From Saccharopolyspora ipomoeae (GTDB lineage: Bacteria > Actinomycetota > Actinomycetes > Mycobacteriales > Pseudonocardiaceae), in assembly GCF_029952525.1 (NCBI RefSeq), contig NZ_JASAOF010000019.1, positions 56,880 through 120,879 on the forward strand: 64,000 nt of DNA, given 5' to 3'. Position 1 is the stretch's first letter, and each line of letters opens with the position of its first letter. A program made the translations under genes and the position numbers. The notes under the pieces were generated by a model that had not been told where the DNA came from, ran no database searches, and was given only the letters and a program-made list of their open reading frames with translations. Shown here in pieces: positions 36,127-47,857 of the stretch.

Positions 36127-36639
36127 GAACGCAGCAGCCTAGTCCTTCGCGAAGCTAATGGACCACTCGTTTCCACCGCATGTGACCGACCTCCCCACCC
36201 ACACCTGGTCGAGATCCCCGGAGGAAGGGACGGTTTTCATGAAAACCTCGTCCCCAGAACCCCGTCGAGACCCGAGATCGGGAGGACAGTTTTCATGAAA
36301 ACTGTCCCCGTCCCCACAACCTCAACACCCGAACGTGACGGGGGAAGTTCTCATGAAAACTTCCCCCACCCCACAACCCCTCCAGACCCCGGAGTGGAGA
36401 CCGGGATCCCCACGAAACCCCACGTCACAACCTCTAGCCCCCAAGGGGGAGACCGCAGTTCTCATGAAAACCTCGTCTCCTCGGGGTCCCGTCGAGACCC
36501 TGGGTGATGGGGGAAGTTTTCATGAAAACTTCGTCCTCCCACACCCGATCGAGACTTGTGGTGGGGAGGGACAATTCTCATGAAAACCTCCCCATCTCCT
36601 GGGTGGAGATGGGGAGGGAGGTTTTCATGAGAACTTCGG
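36127..36639. other. Non-coding interval holding the palindrome array
   Basis: About 510 bases between the MFS start and the pdxH stop, nearly filled by the repeat array described separately. The region left of 36195 is plain and would contain the MFS promoter. Confidence 0.7.
36195..36634. repeat. Tandem array of palindromes, GTTTTCATGAAAAC core, about 57-bp period
   Basis: Seven 14-bp cores are seen, starting at 36233, 36289, 36347, 36458, 36516, 36574 and 36621, with one degenerate position near 36403. Steps are 56, 58, 111 (two units), 58, 58 and 47 bp. Most cores read GTT[T/C]TCATGAAAAC and are flanked by complementary GC-rich arms (GGACA/TGTCC at 36284-36307, GGGGGAA/TTCCCCC at 36340-36367). 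Between cores a TCGAGA (36209, 36265, 36492, 36549) recurs. The last two units and a 13-bp stem (36587-36599 with 36605-36617) form one large inverted repeat ending 6 bp from the pdxH stop, which could serve as its terminator. Confidence 0.9.
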
Positions 36640-37293
36640 TCAGGGGGCGAGGCGCTCGACGGTCCAGCGGTCGTCGTTGCGGCGGAAGCGCAGCCGGTCG
36701 TGCAGCCGGTCGGGGCGGCCCTGCCAGAACTCGACGTAGTCCGGCCGGATCCGCCAGCCGCCCCAGTGCGGCGGGACCGGGACCTTCTCGGCGTCGCCGA
36801 AGCGGCGCTCGATGCCGTTGAGCGAGTTCTCCAGCGCCTCGCGGCCGTTGACCACGCGCGACTGCGGCGACGCCCAGGCGCCCAGCTGCGAACCGCGCGG
36901 GCGCTCGGCCCAGTACTCGGCGGTCTCGGCCGGGGTGACCTTCTCGACCTCGCCGCGCACGTTGACCTGGCGCTGCAGACCCAGCCACGGGAACGTCGCC
37001 GCCGCGACGCGAGTCGACTTCAGGTCGTGGCTCTTGTTGGAGGTGTAGTTGGTGAAGAACACCACGCCGCGCTCGTCGAAGCCCTTGCACAACACGGTCC
37101 GCGACGACGGGAAGCCCTCCGGGTCCGCGGTGGCCAGCACCATCGCGTTGGGTTCGACCAGCTCCGCGGCGAGGGCCTCGTCGAACCACAGCTGCAGCTG
37201 CTCGTGCCAGGTGCCGGCGAGCGAGTCCTCGTGCAGCGCCCCCGCTTCGTAGGACACGCGCATGGACGGCATCGCGACCTTGGCCTCCGACAT
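36640..37293 (-). CDS. pdxH: Pyridoxamine 5'-phosphate oxidase
   Basis: 217 residues from ATG at 37293, preceded by GGGAGGAAGAGG; a longer frame to 37512 is rejected. FMN and substrate residues lie in SSRTVLCKGFDERGVVFFTN, the following SNKSHDLK, RVEKVTPAETAEYW-like VEKVTPAETAEYWAERPRGS and the C-terminal RRNDDRWTVERLAP. It oxidises pyridoxamine or pyridoxine phosphate to PLP with O2. The serine and urease genes nearby are unrelated; SerC (44841) is PLP-dependent. Its stop abuts the palindrome array. Confidence 0.93.
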   Translation of the reverse strand: MSEAKVAMPSMRVSYEAGALHEDSLAGTWHEQLQLWFDEALAAELVEPNAMVLATADPEGFPSSRTVLCKGFDERGVVFFTNYTSNKSHDLKSTRVAAATFPWLGLQRQVNVRGEVEKVTPAETAEYWAERPRGSQLGAWASPQSRVVNGREALENSLNGIERRFGDAEKVPVPPHWGGWRIRPDYVEFWQGRPDRLHDRLRFRRNDDRWTVERLAP

Positions 37294-37559
37294 CCTCTTC
37301 CTCCCTGACTCGTCCGGCGAACGGCACGACTCGACTTCGACATTCCGGCCTGGACGCACTTCGCCCCAGCGCCGGACGGTACGGGTTGGACGAGACCGAC
37401 GCGCGCGATGCGCCCCGGCCATTTCGCTATGACGGTAAACGGGATCGGAACGGGAGCCGAATCGACGATAGATCACGATCGATTCCGCAACCGATGCAGT
37501 GATCGTTCCCACACCGCCCTCACGTCACCCGAACAGCCGTTGCGCTGGGACGCGAGCAG

Positions 37560-37575
37560 GGGAACCTTTCGCTCA
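37560..37575 (-). repeat. Short repeat of the AAGGTTCCC family after ureD
   Basis: Read leftwards, TGAGCGAAAGGTTCCC (37575-37560), one base different from a copy at 48737. It lies 8 bp after the ureD stop. Confidence 0.5.
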
Positions 37576-37582
37576 CCCCACG

Positions 37583-38338
37583 TCACCAGATCGGCAGGAC
37601 CAGGTCCTTCGCGTCCGGATGATGGGACAGGGCCTCCGCCAGGCGGCGGTCGGCCGTGACCGCGTCGTCGGCGACCGCGGTCGCCAGCGCTCCCCCAGCG
37701 GCCAGCGGCGCCAGCGACCACCACTGGCCGCTGGCCGGGTCGAGCGGGTCGCGGTCCCACGCGACGGTCTCGGTGGCCAGCACGCGCGCGCCCGCGAGGT
37801 AGCCGGTGCTGGCCGCCATCCGCGCGTCGCCGAGGTCGAGCCGCTGCCGCAGCAGGGGAACGCCCGACCGCGTGAGGTGCGTCGAGGCGACCAGGTGACC
37901 GGAAGGTTCCCCGTATCGCCCGAGCACCAAGGTCTCCCGGCACCGCGCCCGCGCACCGGCGGCCAGCTCGACGATCAGCTCCGACTCGTGATCGGCCCGC
38001 GAGCTGATCACCGAGGCCTCGGGGAGGTACTCGACCGCGCCGCCCTCGTCGACCTCGATGCGCACGGTGGAACGGCTGCTCCCACGGCCGGGCAGGGCGA
38101 CGGTCGCCGCCGTCCCGGCGAGCCGGAGCCGGGCTCCGGCCCCGACCCGCACCCGCAGGTCGACGTGGTCGCCGCCGAGCGGGGTCGCGGCCGAGTTCAC
38201 CAGGTGGACGACGGCGGTCCGGCCACCGGCGGTGGCGGTGCGGCGCGGCACCAGCGTGATCGGGGCCTGCGAGCGCAGCTCGCGGACGACCGCGCGGTCG
38301 CCGGAGAGCTCGACGGACAGCAGGGCGGTGGCCTTCAT
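37583..38338 (-). CDS. ureD: Urease accessory protein UreD
   Basis: 251 residues. The beta-helical UreD fold is suggested by GGDHVDLRVRVGAGARLRL, LPEASVISSRADHESELIVE and the conserved LVLGRYGEPSG-HL. UreD (UreH) binds the urease apoenzyme and, with UreF and UreG, delivers nickel and CO2. It is last of six genes on the leftward operon, 93 nt after ureG; a 7-bp hairpin at 38352-38375 lies in that gap. A somewhat shorter protein than typical enterobacterial UreD but usual for actinobacteria. Confidence 0.9.
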   Translation of the reverse strand: MKATALLSVELSGDRAVVRELRSQAPITLVPRRTATAGGRTAVVHLVNSAATPLGGDHVDLRVRVGAGARLRLAGTAATVALPGRGSSRSTVRIEVDEGGAVEYLPEASVISSRADHESELIVELAAGARARCRETLVLGRYGEPSGHLVASTHLTRSGVPLLRQRLDLGDARMAASTGYLAGARVLATETVAWDRDPLDPASGQWWSLAPLAAGGALATAVADDAVTADRRLAEALSHHPDAKDLVLPIW

Positions 38339-38431
38339 CGCGCTTCGCCGGGGACGGTTCTCGCCCAGACCGTCCGGGCGGAAGGGACTTCGATCACGGG
38401 TGATTCGAGGAAGGGCCGTCCGCTGCCGAGC

Positions 38432-39142
38432 TCACGCACCGATGCCGACCTTCACCTGGTCGCGAACCCACGCGGCGACGTCGGGGGCGTTGGGGGTGCG
38501 GGTCAGGGACTGGGTGATGACCGGGAGGTTCCCGCGCATGCGGTGGGCGTCGGAGACCATCACGTCCATGTCGGCGCCGACGAGCTCGGCGAGGTCGACC
38601 TTGTTGATGACCAGCAGGTCCGCCGTGGTGACGCCCGGACCGCCCTTGCGGGGGACCTTGTCCCCGCCCGCGACGTCGACGACGAAGATCTGCCGGTCGG
38701 CCAGGCCACGGCTGAACACGGCGGTGAGGTTGTCGCCGCCGCTCTCCACGATCACCAGCTCCAGGCCCGGGTGCCGGTCGGTCAGCCGGTCGACGGCGTC
38801 GAGGTTGGCGGTGATGTCGTCGCGGATCGCGGTGTGCGGGCAGGCCCCGGTCTGCACCGCCTCGATCCGGTCGACGTCGAGCACACCCGCCTTGCGCAGG
38901 AAGTCGGCGTCCTCGGTGGTGTAGATGTCGTTGGTGACCACCGCCAGGTCGATCTCCTGACCGAGCGCGCGGCACAGCGCGGCGGTCAGCGCCGTCTTCC
39001 CGCTGCCCACCGGGCCGCCGATGCCCAGCCGGAACGGCCTGCCGCGCTGCGGCGTCGCCGCGTGCGGATCGGGTCCGGCGGCGGTCGGGTCGAACCCGAC
39101 CGGATGCGTGTGGCCGTGTCCGCGGCCGTGATCAGGAAGCAA
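38432..39142 (-). CDS. ureG: Urease accessory GTPase UreG
   Basis: 236 residues using TTG at 39142, supported by GGAAGAGG 7-8 nt upstream; no ATG or GTG exists near. The start gives a histidine-rich leader ([11 protein letters not shown]) that can store nickel, then P-loop [19 protein letters not shown], switch [14 protein letters not shown], the nickel/zinc-site motif CPH in [18 protein letters not shown] and [13 protein letters not shown]. It hydrolyses GTP to drive nickel insertion. Overlaps ureF by 11 bp. Confidence 0.92.
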   Translation of the reverse strand: MLPDHGRGHGHTHPVGFDPTAAGPDPHAATPQRGRPFRLGIGGPVGSGKTALTAALCRALGQEIDLAVVTNDIYTTEDADFLRKAGVLDVDRIEAVQTGACPHTAIRDDITANLDAVDRLTDRHPGLELVIVESGGDNLTAVFSRGLADRQIFVVDVAGGDKVPRKGGPGVTTADLLVINKVDLAELVGADMDVMVSDAHRMRGNLPVITQSLTRTPNAPDVAAWVRDQVKVGIGA

Positions 39143-39818
39143 AGAGACGCACCTCTTCCCGGTGATGACGATCGTGCGCCTCGGCGAGCAGGTCCAGCGC
39201 CGGGGCACCGGGCGCGGGCAGCTCGGCCGGGGCGGTGCCCGCGAGCCGGGCGGCCTCGTCGGCGATCTCGTCGAGCTCCGCGGAGAGCTCAACGAGCGCC
39301 GCGTTGACCGCGAACGGGTCCAGCCCCAGCAGCCGGATACCGGCCGAGGCGGGTCCGCTGATCGCCAGGTATCCGGCGGTCAGCGCGACCTCCCGGGGCG
39401 ACGACCCGGCGGTCGCCGCCAGCACGCCCAGCACGATCGGGTGGTGTGGTCGCGGCGTCGCGGCCACCAGTTCGGTGAGCGTCGGCGAGGGCCAGGCGGC
39501 CCGGCCGGCGCGGAGCATCCCCTTCCCCTGCGCGCGCGAGGCCTCCCGCTGCGCCGGGGACGGGGTGCGGGCGTCGAACTCGACGTCCAGCTCCGCCCAG
39601 TGTCCGGTGTGGACACCGCGGAGCGCGGCGTGGGTCGCGGCGGCGGCGAAGACCGCCTGCCCCGAACCCGCGCCGAAGAGCCTGCCGCGCATGAATTCCC
39701 GCAGGTCGGCAACGCTGTTGACGAGTCCCCGCGAGGCGGCTTCCTCGACGCCGCCGGAGTGCGCGTGGCCGCCCCCGGGGAACCGGGAGTCGGCCAGCGC
39801 CAGCGCAGCGATTCCCAT
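39132..39818 (-). CDS. ureF: Urease accessory protein UreF
   Basis: 228 residues, all-helical. The start [20 protein letters not shown] is the family signature (DSxFPxGxxxHSxGLE), with an extra glycine/histidine pattern usual in actinobacteria. UreF bridges UreG and UreD on the apoenzyme and acts as activation checkpoint. It overlaps ureC by one base (39818) and ureG by 11, implying coupled translation. Confidence 0.9.
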   Translation of the reverse strand: MGIAALALADSRFPGGGHAHSGGVEEAASRGLVNSVADLREFMRGRLFGAGSGQAVFAAAATHAALRGVHTGHWAELDVEFDARTPSPAQREASRAQGKGMLRAGRAAWPSPTLTELVAATPRPHHPIVLGVLAATAGSSPREVALTAGYLAISGPASAGIRLLGLDPFAVNAALVELSAELDEIADEAARLAGTAPAELPAPGAPALDLLAEAHDRHHREEVRLFAS

Positions 39819-41545
39819 CAGAACAGGAAGTAGCGCTGCGCCATCGGCAGCTCGCGGACCGGGTCGGGCTCGACGAGGTCGCCGTCGACGCGGACCGCGA
39901 AGCTGTCGGGGTCGACCTGGATGTCGGGGGTCGCCGAGTTGCGCACCATGTCGGCCTTGGTGACGTCGCGGGTGCTCTCGATCGCGGTCATCCGCGAGCT
40001 CAGCTCCAGCCGCTCGGCCAGGCCGTCGTCCAGCGACGCGGGCGCCACGAAGAACGAGCTGCTCGCGGCGGCGGTGCGCGGCGCCGAGCCGAAGCTGGGC
40101 CGGAGCACGTAGGGCTGCGGGGTCGGGATGGACGCGTTCGCGTCACCCATCGCCGCCCACGCCGCGAACCCGCCCTTGAGCACCGAGTGCGGGCGGACGC
40201 CGAAGAACTGCGGTTCCCACAGCACCAGGTCGGCGAGCTTGCCGACCTCCACGGAGCCGACCTCGCCCGCGATGCCGTGCGCCAGGGCCGGGTTGATCGT
40301 GTACTTCGCGACGTAGCGCTGGGCCCGGTTGTTGTCGGCGCGGGTGTCGCCGTCGAGGGAACCCCTGCGCCGCTTCATGGCGTGCGCGGTCTGCCAGGTG
40401 CGCAGCACGACCTCGCCGATGCGGCCCATCGCCTGGGCGTCGGAGCTGATCATCGAGATGGCGCCGAGGTCGTGCAGCACGTCCTCGGCCGCGATCGTCG
40501 AGGGCCGGATGCGGCTCTCCGCGAAGGCCAGGTCCTCGGGCACCGACGGGTTGAGGTGGTGGCACACCATGAGCATGTCGAGGTGCTCGTCGATGGTGTT
40601 GACGGTGTGCGGCCGGGTCGGGTTGGTCGAGGAGGGCAGCACGTTCGCGGCCGCGGCGACCTTGATGATGTCCGGCGCGTGCCCGCCACCGGCGCCTTCG
40701 GCGTGGTAGGCGTTGATCGACCGGCCGTTGATGGCCGCGAGCGTGGACTCCAGGAAGCCGGTCTCGTTGAGCGTGTCGGTGTGGATGGCGACCTGCGCGC
40801 CGGTCTCCTCGGCCGCCCGCAGCGAGGCGTCGATGACGGCGGGCGTGGCGCCCCAGTCCTCGTGGATCTTGAGCCCACCGGCCCCGGCGCGCAGCTGCTC
40901 CAGCAGCGCTTCCCCGCGCGTGGTGTTGCCCTTGCCGAGCAGCAGCACGTTGACCGGCACGTGGTCCATCGACTGCATCATCCGCGCGAGGTTCCAGGCC
41001 CCGGGCGTGACGGTGGTGGCCTTGCTTCCCTCGGCGGGACCGGTGCCGCCGCCGATGAGCGTGGTGATGCCGCTGGCCAGCGCGGTGTCGGCTTCCTGCG
41101 GGCAGATGAAGTGCACGTGGCAGTCGATGCCGCCCGCGGTGAGGATCCGGCCGTTGCCCGCGACGATCTCGGTGGACGGGCCGATGACCAGCGCCGGGTC
41201 CACCCCGTCGGCGACGTCGGGGTTGCCGGCCTTGCCGATGCCGACGATGCGGCCGTCGCGGATGCCGACGTCGGCCTTGACCACGCCCCAGTGGTCCAGG
41301 ATCACCGCTCCGGTGATCACCACGTCGGGCGTTCCCTCGGCGCGCGTGGCCACGGACTGGCCCATCGATTCGCGGATGACCTTGCCGCCGCCGAACACGG
41401 CCTCCTCACCGGAGCCCTCGGGGCCGCGGCTGCGGTCCTCGGTGATCTCGATGAGCAGGTCGGTGTCGGCGAGCCGGATGCGGTCCCCGGTGGTGGGGCC
41501 GAACAGCTCGACGTAGCGGGATCGGTCGATGGAGGGCGTGCTCAC
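39818..41545 (-). CDS. ureC: Urease alpha subunit, catalytic
   Basis: 575 residues. An N-terminal beta domain ([20 protein letters not shown]) is followed by the amidohydrolase barrel. Nickel ligands are in [13 protein letters not shown], the carbamylated lysine in GLKIHEDWG (about residue 226) and the histidines near [14 protein letters not shown]. The flap has [20 protein letters not shown] with the active-site histidine. Hydrolyses urea to ammonia and carbamate. Length and all ligand motifs are intact, so it should be active once nickel is supplied. ATGA overlap with ureB. Confidence 0.97.
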   Translation of the reverse strand: MSTPSIDRSRYVELFGPTTGDRIRLADTDLLIEITEDRSRGPEGSGEEAVFGGGKVIRESMGQSVATRAEGTPDVVITGAVILDHWGVVKADVGIRDGRIVGIGKAGNPDVADGVDPALVIGPSTEIVAGNGRILTAGGIDCHVHFICPQEADTALASGITTLIGGGTGPAEGSKATTVTPGAWNLARMMQSMDHVPVNVLLLGKGNTTRGEALLEQLRAGAGGLKIHEDWGATPAVIDASLRAAEETGAQVAIHTDTLNETGFLESTLAAINGRSINAYHAEGAGGGHAPDIIKVAAAANVLPSSTNPTRPHTVNTIDEHLDMLMVCHHLNPSVPEDLAFAESRIRPSTIAAEDVLHDLGAISMISSDAQAMGRIGEVVLRTWQTAHAMKRRRGSLDGDTRADNNRAQRYVAKYTINPALAHGIAGEVGSVEVGKLADLVLWEPQFFGVRPHSVLKGGFAAWAAMGDANASIPTPQPYVLRPSFGSAPRTAAASSSFFVAPASLDDGLAERLELSSRMTAIESTRDVTKADMVRNSATPDIQVDPDSFAVRVDGDLVEPDPVRELPMAQRYFLF

Positions 41546-41907
41546 CGGGTTCCCTCACCTTTCTGCCCGTAGGCGAAGTCGCGGGCCTGGTGGTCCCGCT
41601 GGTCGAGCTCACCGGCGAACTCCGGGCGCAGCCCGCGCACCAGCCGGGCCCCGCCGATCGGCACCAGGTCGACCTCGCGCTCCACGCCGGGTTCGAAGCG
41701 CACGGCGGTGCCCGAGGGCACGTCGAGCCGGTGGCCCCACGCGGCGGCGCGGTCGAACTCCAGGCCGGGGTTGACCGCGGCGAAGTGGTAGTGCGAGCCG
41801 ACCTGCACGGCCCGGTCGGCGCGGTTGACGATGGTGAGCCGGACGCGCTGCCCGCCGGGGTTCAGCGGGATCGGCTCGTCGGCGGTGATGATCTCGCCGG
41901 GACGCAT
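41542..41907 (-). CDS. ureB: Urease beta subunit
   Basis: 121 residues. Motif order [34 protein letters not shown] and the loop [20 protein letters not shown] identify the structural beta subunit. It forms the trimer with UreA and UreC. ATG at 41907; 13 bp after ureA. Confidence 0.95.
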   Translation of the reverse strand: MRPGEIITADEPIPLNPGGQRVRLTIVNRADRAVQVGSHYHFAAVNPGLEFDRAAAWGHRLDVPSGTAVRFEPGVEREVDLVPIGGARLVRGLRPEFAGELDQRDHQARDFAYGQKGEGTR

Positions 41908-41920
41908 GCGCGGCTCCTGC

Positions 41921-42223
41921 TCAGGTGATCGGGTCGTGGACGGTGACGAGCTTGGTCCCGTCCGGGAAGGTCGCTTCGACCTGCACGTCGTGGATCATCT
42001 CCGGCACCCCGTCGAGCACCTGGTCGGCGCGCAGCACCTCGCGCCCGCTCTGCATGAGCTCGGCCACGGTGCGCCCGTCGCGGGCGCCCTCGGCGACGTG
42101 GTGGGTGATCAGCGCGATCGCTTCGGGGTGGTTGAGCTTGAGGCCGCGGTCCATCCGTTCGCGGGCCAGTTGCGCTGCGACGTAGACGAGCAGCTTGTCG
42201 CGCTCGTGCGGGGCGAGGTGCAT
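41921..42223 (-). CDS. ureA: Urease gamma subunit
   Basis: 100 residues from ATG at 42223. [20 protein letters not shown] opens the helical gamma subunit; [20 protein letters not shown] and [20 protein letters not shown] are invariant. First gene of ureABCFGD. No ureE or transporter gene is linked. The divergent region to citrate synthase (42224-42495) should hold its promoter; no clear GlnR or NikR box is seen. Confidence 0.95.
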   Translation of the reverse strand: MHLAPHERDKLLVYVAAQLARERMDRGLKLNHPEAIALITHHVAEGARDGRTVAELMQSGREVLRADQVLDGVPEMIHDVQVEATFPDGTKLVTVHDPIT

Positions 42224-42495
42224 GTCTGAATCCTTAACACACCCGGGTGGGGTCAGCCCCTGATCAGACGACCGATTCGTCCGGATCGCCACGTTGCGAA
42301 ACAACAATTTTTCCGGAATTTTTCCACGGGGAGCAAAACCATCCATTCCCCCCGCGTCAACTCATCTCGGAATTTTTTCCCACCCCGACTCCATTGCCGG
42401 TTCTTCCCCCGGCGGTGCACTGTGGGCGGACACCCCCGCCACGCCGCCCGCCCAACCGCACGCGCGCACCCCTACGACCAGGAGACGAGGCAGCT

Positions 42496-43608
42496 ATGAG
42501 CGAATTCCGCCCCGGCTTGGAAGGCGTGGTCGCCTTCCAGACCGAGATCGCCGAACCCGACCGGGACGGTGGCGCGCTGCGCTACCGAGGCGTGGACATC
42601 GAGGACCTGGTGGGCACGGTCTCCTTCGGCGACGTCTGGACGCTCCTGGTCGACGGGGCCTTCGGCGGTGGGCTGCCGCTCGCCGAGGACCTCCCGCTGC
42701 CGGTCCGCACCGGCGACGTGCGGGCCGACGCCCAGGCCGCGCTGGCCATGACCGCACCCGCCTTCGGCTTCGAGCCGGTGCTCGACATCGAGGCGGAGCA
42801 GGTGCGCGAGCAGCTCGCGCGGGCCTGCTCGCTCGGCCTGTCCTACATCGCCCAGTCCGCGCGCGGCGACCAGGCGCCGGTCCCGCACGCCCGCATCGCC
42901 GAGGCCAGGACCACCACCGAGCAGTTCCTGACCCGGTGGCGCGGCGAGCCCGACCCGGCCCACGTGCAGGCGCTGGACGCCTACTGGGTGTCGGCGGCCG
43001 AGCACGGGCTCAACGCCTCGACCTTCACCGCCCGCGTCATCGCCTCCACCGGCGCCGACGTGGGCGCGAGCCTGTCGGGTGCGGTCGGCGCCATGTCCGG
43101 CCCGCTGCACGGCGGCGCCCCGGCCCGGGTGCTGCCGATGATCGAGGAGGTCGAGCGCACCGGCGACGCCCGCCGGGTGGTGGCCGACATCCTCGACCGA
43201 GGTGACCGGCTGATGGGGTTCGGGCACCGCGTCTACCGCGCCGAGGACCCGCGCGCCCGCGTCCTGCGCAACACCTGCGACCAGCTCAAGGCCCCCCGCT
43301 TCGAGGTGGCCCGCGAGCTGGAGCAGGCCGCGCTGGCCGAGCTGCGCGAAAGGCGACCCGACCGCCAGATCGAGACCAACGTGGAGTTCTGGGCGGCCGT
43401 CGTCCTCGACTTCGCCCAGGTGCCGACGACGATGATGCCCTCGATGTTCACCGCCGCCCGGCTCGCCGGCTGGTCGGCGCACGTCCTGGAGCAGAAGAAG
43501 ACCGGGCGCCTGGTCCGGCCGTCGGCGCAGTACGTCGGCCCGGCCCCGCGCTCCCCGCAGGACGTCGCGGGCTGGGACACGATCACGCAGGTCATCGCAC
43601 CCGTGTGA
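42496..43608 (+). CDS. citA: Second citrate synthase (CitA-like, short form)
   Basis: 370 residues from ATG at 42496 with AGGAG upstream. It lacks the N-terminal domain of GltA. The catalytic core has AEHGLNASTFTARVIASTGA, SGPLHGGAPARVLPMI and MGFGHRVYRAEDPRARVL, and the aspartate in QIETNVEFWAAVVLDFAQVP is replaced by E/F context typical of the CitA or methylcitrate-like group. It condenses acetyl-CoA or propionyl-CoA with oxaloacetate. The methylcitrate genes prpD/prpB are absent. Followed by a strong hairpin. Confidence 0.88.
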   Translation: MSEFRPGLEGVVAFQTEIAEPDRDGGALRYRGVDIEDLVGTVSFGDVWTLLVDGAFGGGLPLAEDLPLPVRTGDVRADAQAALAMTAPAFGFEPVLDIEAEQVREQLARACSLGLSYIAQSARGDQAPVPHARIAEARTTTEQFLTRWRGEPDPAHVQALDAYWVSAAEHGLNASTFTARVIASTGADVGASLSGAVGAMSGPLHGGAPARVLPMIEEVERTGDARRVVADILDRGDRLMGFGHRVYRAEDPRARVLRNTCDQLKAPRFEVARELEQAALAELRERRPDRQIETNVEFWAAVVLDFAQVPTTMMPSMFTAARLAGWSAHVLEQKKTGRLVRPSAQYVGPAPRSPQDVAGWDTITQVIAPV

Positions 43609-43614
43609 GCCCCG

Positions 43615-43642
43615 GGTGGGCCGGTCCGATGACCGGCCCACC
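43615..43642. terminator. Hairpin between citA and SEC-C gene
   Basis: 12-bp perfect stem 43615-43626 with 43631-43642 (GGTGGGCCGGTC) and a CGAT tetraloop, 7 nt after the citA stop. No T-run. Confidence 0.65.
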
Positions 43643-43660
43643 GGGGTTTACCTTGAGCTC

Positions 43661-45983
<2,323 letters not shown>

Positions 45984-46223
45984 TCGCGCTATGCGGCCGT
46001 CGGGCGACATCCGCGACCTGCGGATTTCCCCGGCGGCCGTTGCCGTTTCGCGGTCGCGATCAGCGACGAAGTTGATCACCACGAGTGATGGTCGCAGGAG
46101 TTGAGTAGTTCAACTCATTCGCGCGACCCGCGCGCATAGGGCAAGATCGAAGCCGACAGGGCGACCAACGAACGACACGAGTACCCGGCGTGCCTCCCGC
46201 GTCAAGGCGGCGCGCCGGGTTAC

Positions 46224-46241
46224 TGTCACAGCTTGGTGACA
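46224..46241. promoter_or_regulatory. Inverted repeat in the sepH promoter region
   Basis: TGTCAC (46224-46229) and GTGACA (46236-46241) flank 6 bp, 23 bp before the sepH start. A likely operator or roadblock; binding protein unknown. Confidence 0.4.
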
Positions 46242-46263
46242 TGTAGGTCGGCGGGAGGCTGGC

Positions 46264-47202
46264 GTGATGCGAGCGCTGCGAGTGGTCGGGCTCGACGAGG
46301 ACGGTGAATCCGTCATCTGCGAGGACCCGGAGAACGGTGAGCGATTCACCGTGCCCGCCGACGAGCGGTTGCGCGCGGCTTCCCGCGGCGACCTCACCCG
46401 GCTGGGCCAGGTGCAGATCGAGATGGAGCAGCAGATGCGGCCGCGCGAGATCCAGGCCCGCATCCGCTCCGGCGCGTCCGTCGCCCAGATAGCGGCCACC
46501 TCGGGCCTGCCCGAGCACCGCATCGAGCGCTACGCGTACCCGGTGCTGCTCGAACGCGCCCAGATCGCCGAGATGGCCCAGCGCGCCCACCCGGTCCGCG
46601 AGGACGGCCCCGACGTGCAGACGCTCGGCGAGGTCATCGCGCACACCTTCGGGATGCGCGGCCACGAGTACACCGAGGCCAACTGGGACGCCTGGCGCGG
46701 CGACGACAACAAGTGGGTCGTGCAGCTGTCCTGGCAGGCCGGTCGCTCGGAGAACAGCGCGCACTGGGTGTTCCACCCCGGCGCGCACGGCGGCACCGTC
46801 GCCTCGCTCGACGAGCACGCGGTCGACCTGCTCGACCCGTCGCCGAACCGGCCGCTGCGCACGGTCCGACCGGTGACCGAGCTGGCCCGCGAAGCGCTGC
46901 AGCTCGACCAGCAGCCGGGCCCGGCGCCGATCGAGCCGGAGCCGCAGCCCGTGCTGCCCGAGGCCCCGGCGGCCCGCGCCGAGCCGACGCTGCAGCGCGT
47001 CGAACCACCGGAACCGGAGCCCGTCGAGCCCGCCGAACCGACGCTGGACCTGGAAACCCCGGAGCCGATCGAGGAACCGGCCAAGGCCGAGACCGAGTCC
47101 GCCGAGGACACCAAGGCCGAGCCCAAGCGCAACGCCCGCAAGAGCCACCCGATAGTGCCGTCGTGGGAGGACGTGCTGCTGGGCGTCCGCTCGCACCGCT
47201 GA
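46264..47202 (+). CDS. sepH: Septation protein SepH (DUF3071)
   Basis: 312 residues from GTG at 46264 (ATG 46267 alternative) after GGGAGG. The conserved N-terminal domain (MRALRVVGLDEDGESVICED to about 185) includes a helix-turn-helix-like section ASVAQIAATSGLPEHRIERY. The middle is disordered, rich in P and E, and the C-terminus ends with the conserved PSWEDVLLGVRS. Known SepH proteins bind FtsZ and promote Z-ring assembly in Streptomyces and mycobacteria. The cytoplasmic site follows from the absence of membrane segments. Confidence 0.93.
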   Translation: MMRALRVVGLDEDGESVICEDPENGERFTVPADERLRAASRGDLTRLGQVQIEMEQQMRPREIQARIRSGASVAQIAATSGLPEHRIERYAYPVLLERAQIAEMAQRAHPVREDGPDVQTLGEVIAHTFGMRGHEYTEANWDAWRGDDNKWVVQLSWQAGRSENSAHWVFHPGAHGGTVASLDEHAVDLLDPSPNRPLRTVRPVTELAREALQLDQQPGPAPIEPEPQPVLPEAPAARAEPTLQRVEPPEPEPVEPAEPTLDLETPEPIEEPAKAETESAEDTKAEPKRNARKSHPIVPSWEDVLLGVRSHR

Positions 47203-47254
47203 GCAGGTTCACCGAAGAACGGCCAGGCCTTCGCGGCCTGGCCGTTTCTCGTTC

Positions 47255-47857
47255 TCAGCCGGGTCCGAGCAGGCTGAGCAGCCCGACGATCCAGGAGATC
47301 ACCAGGCCCGCCGCGGTCCCGAAGGCGACCCAGCGCCAGACCGGCACGTTGCGGCCCAGCCAGATCGAGGGCGCGAACCCGGCGGCGATGGCGATGTTGA
47401 CGAACAGCGCGAGAACGCCGCTGACGTCGGCCAGCCCCTGGGTGACGACGCCGAGCGTCACGGCCACGATCGCCGCGATGACCGCGCTGATCATCAGCCC
47501 GGTACCCCACGGCGTCGGGTTCACCGGCGCGACCGGGCGTCCGCCGCGGCGAATCGCCTGAGCCGAACGCGGCCGCCCGATCTGGGCGAGTTCCCCGCTG
47601 AGCGGATCGACGTAGCCGACGCGGCCACCGGTCTCGGCGGCGAGTCGCGTCGCCAGCTGCCGTCCGCGGCGGGACACGATCTCCCCGGTCTGCGCCGACT
47701 CGCCGTTCTGCACGAGCTCGGCCACGCCGGCCCACTCGTGCAGCGCCGCGACGAGCGCCTCGGGCAGCCGCAGCCGCGCCGGGTCGTACTCGGCGCCGTC
47801 GCCGCGCACCAGCACGGCGCGTCCGGACCGCGCGTGCAGCTCCCAACCGGCGTCCAT
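47255..47857 (-). CDS. DUF2537 membrane protein
   Basis: 200 residues. A soluble N-terminal domain of about 110 residues (DAGWELHARSGRAVLVRGDG, GGRVGYVDPLSGELAQIGRP) precedes three membrane helices (about 118-140, 146-166, 172-195). DUF2537 proteins are actinobacterial and uncharacterised, typically beside sepH and a SpoU methyltransferase. The ATG overlaps the methyltransferase stop (ATGA), so they are one transcript. Converges on sepH. Confidence 0.85.
   Translation of the reverse strand: MDAGWELHARSGRAVLVRGDGAEYDPARLRLPEALVAALHEWAGVAELVQNGESAQTGEIVSRRGRQLATRLAAETGGRVGYVDPLSGELAQIGRPRSAQAIRRGGRPVAPVNPTPWGTGLMISAVIAAIVAVTLGVVTQGLADVSGVLALFVNIAIAAGFAPSIWLGRNVPVWRWVAFGTAAGLVISWIVGLLSLLGPG

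Noticed and set aside
36297..36507. Open frames with repeated MKTS in the palindrome array
   Set aside because: They arise because the core contains ATGAAAAC; no codon bias or conserved sequence, and stops differ between units.
36195..36634. CRISPR array
   Set aside because: Repeats are short palindromes, spacers resemble each other, and no cas gene is in the window.
42224..42495. GlnR or NikR box before ureA
   Set aside because: A GAAAC string is present but the spaced GTNAC-N6-GAAAC pattern is not convincing.
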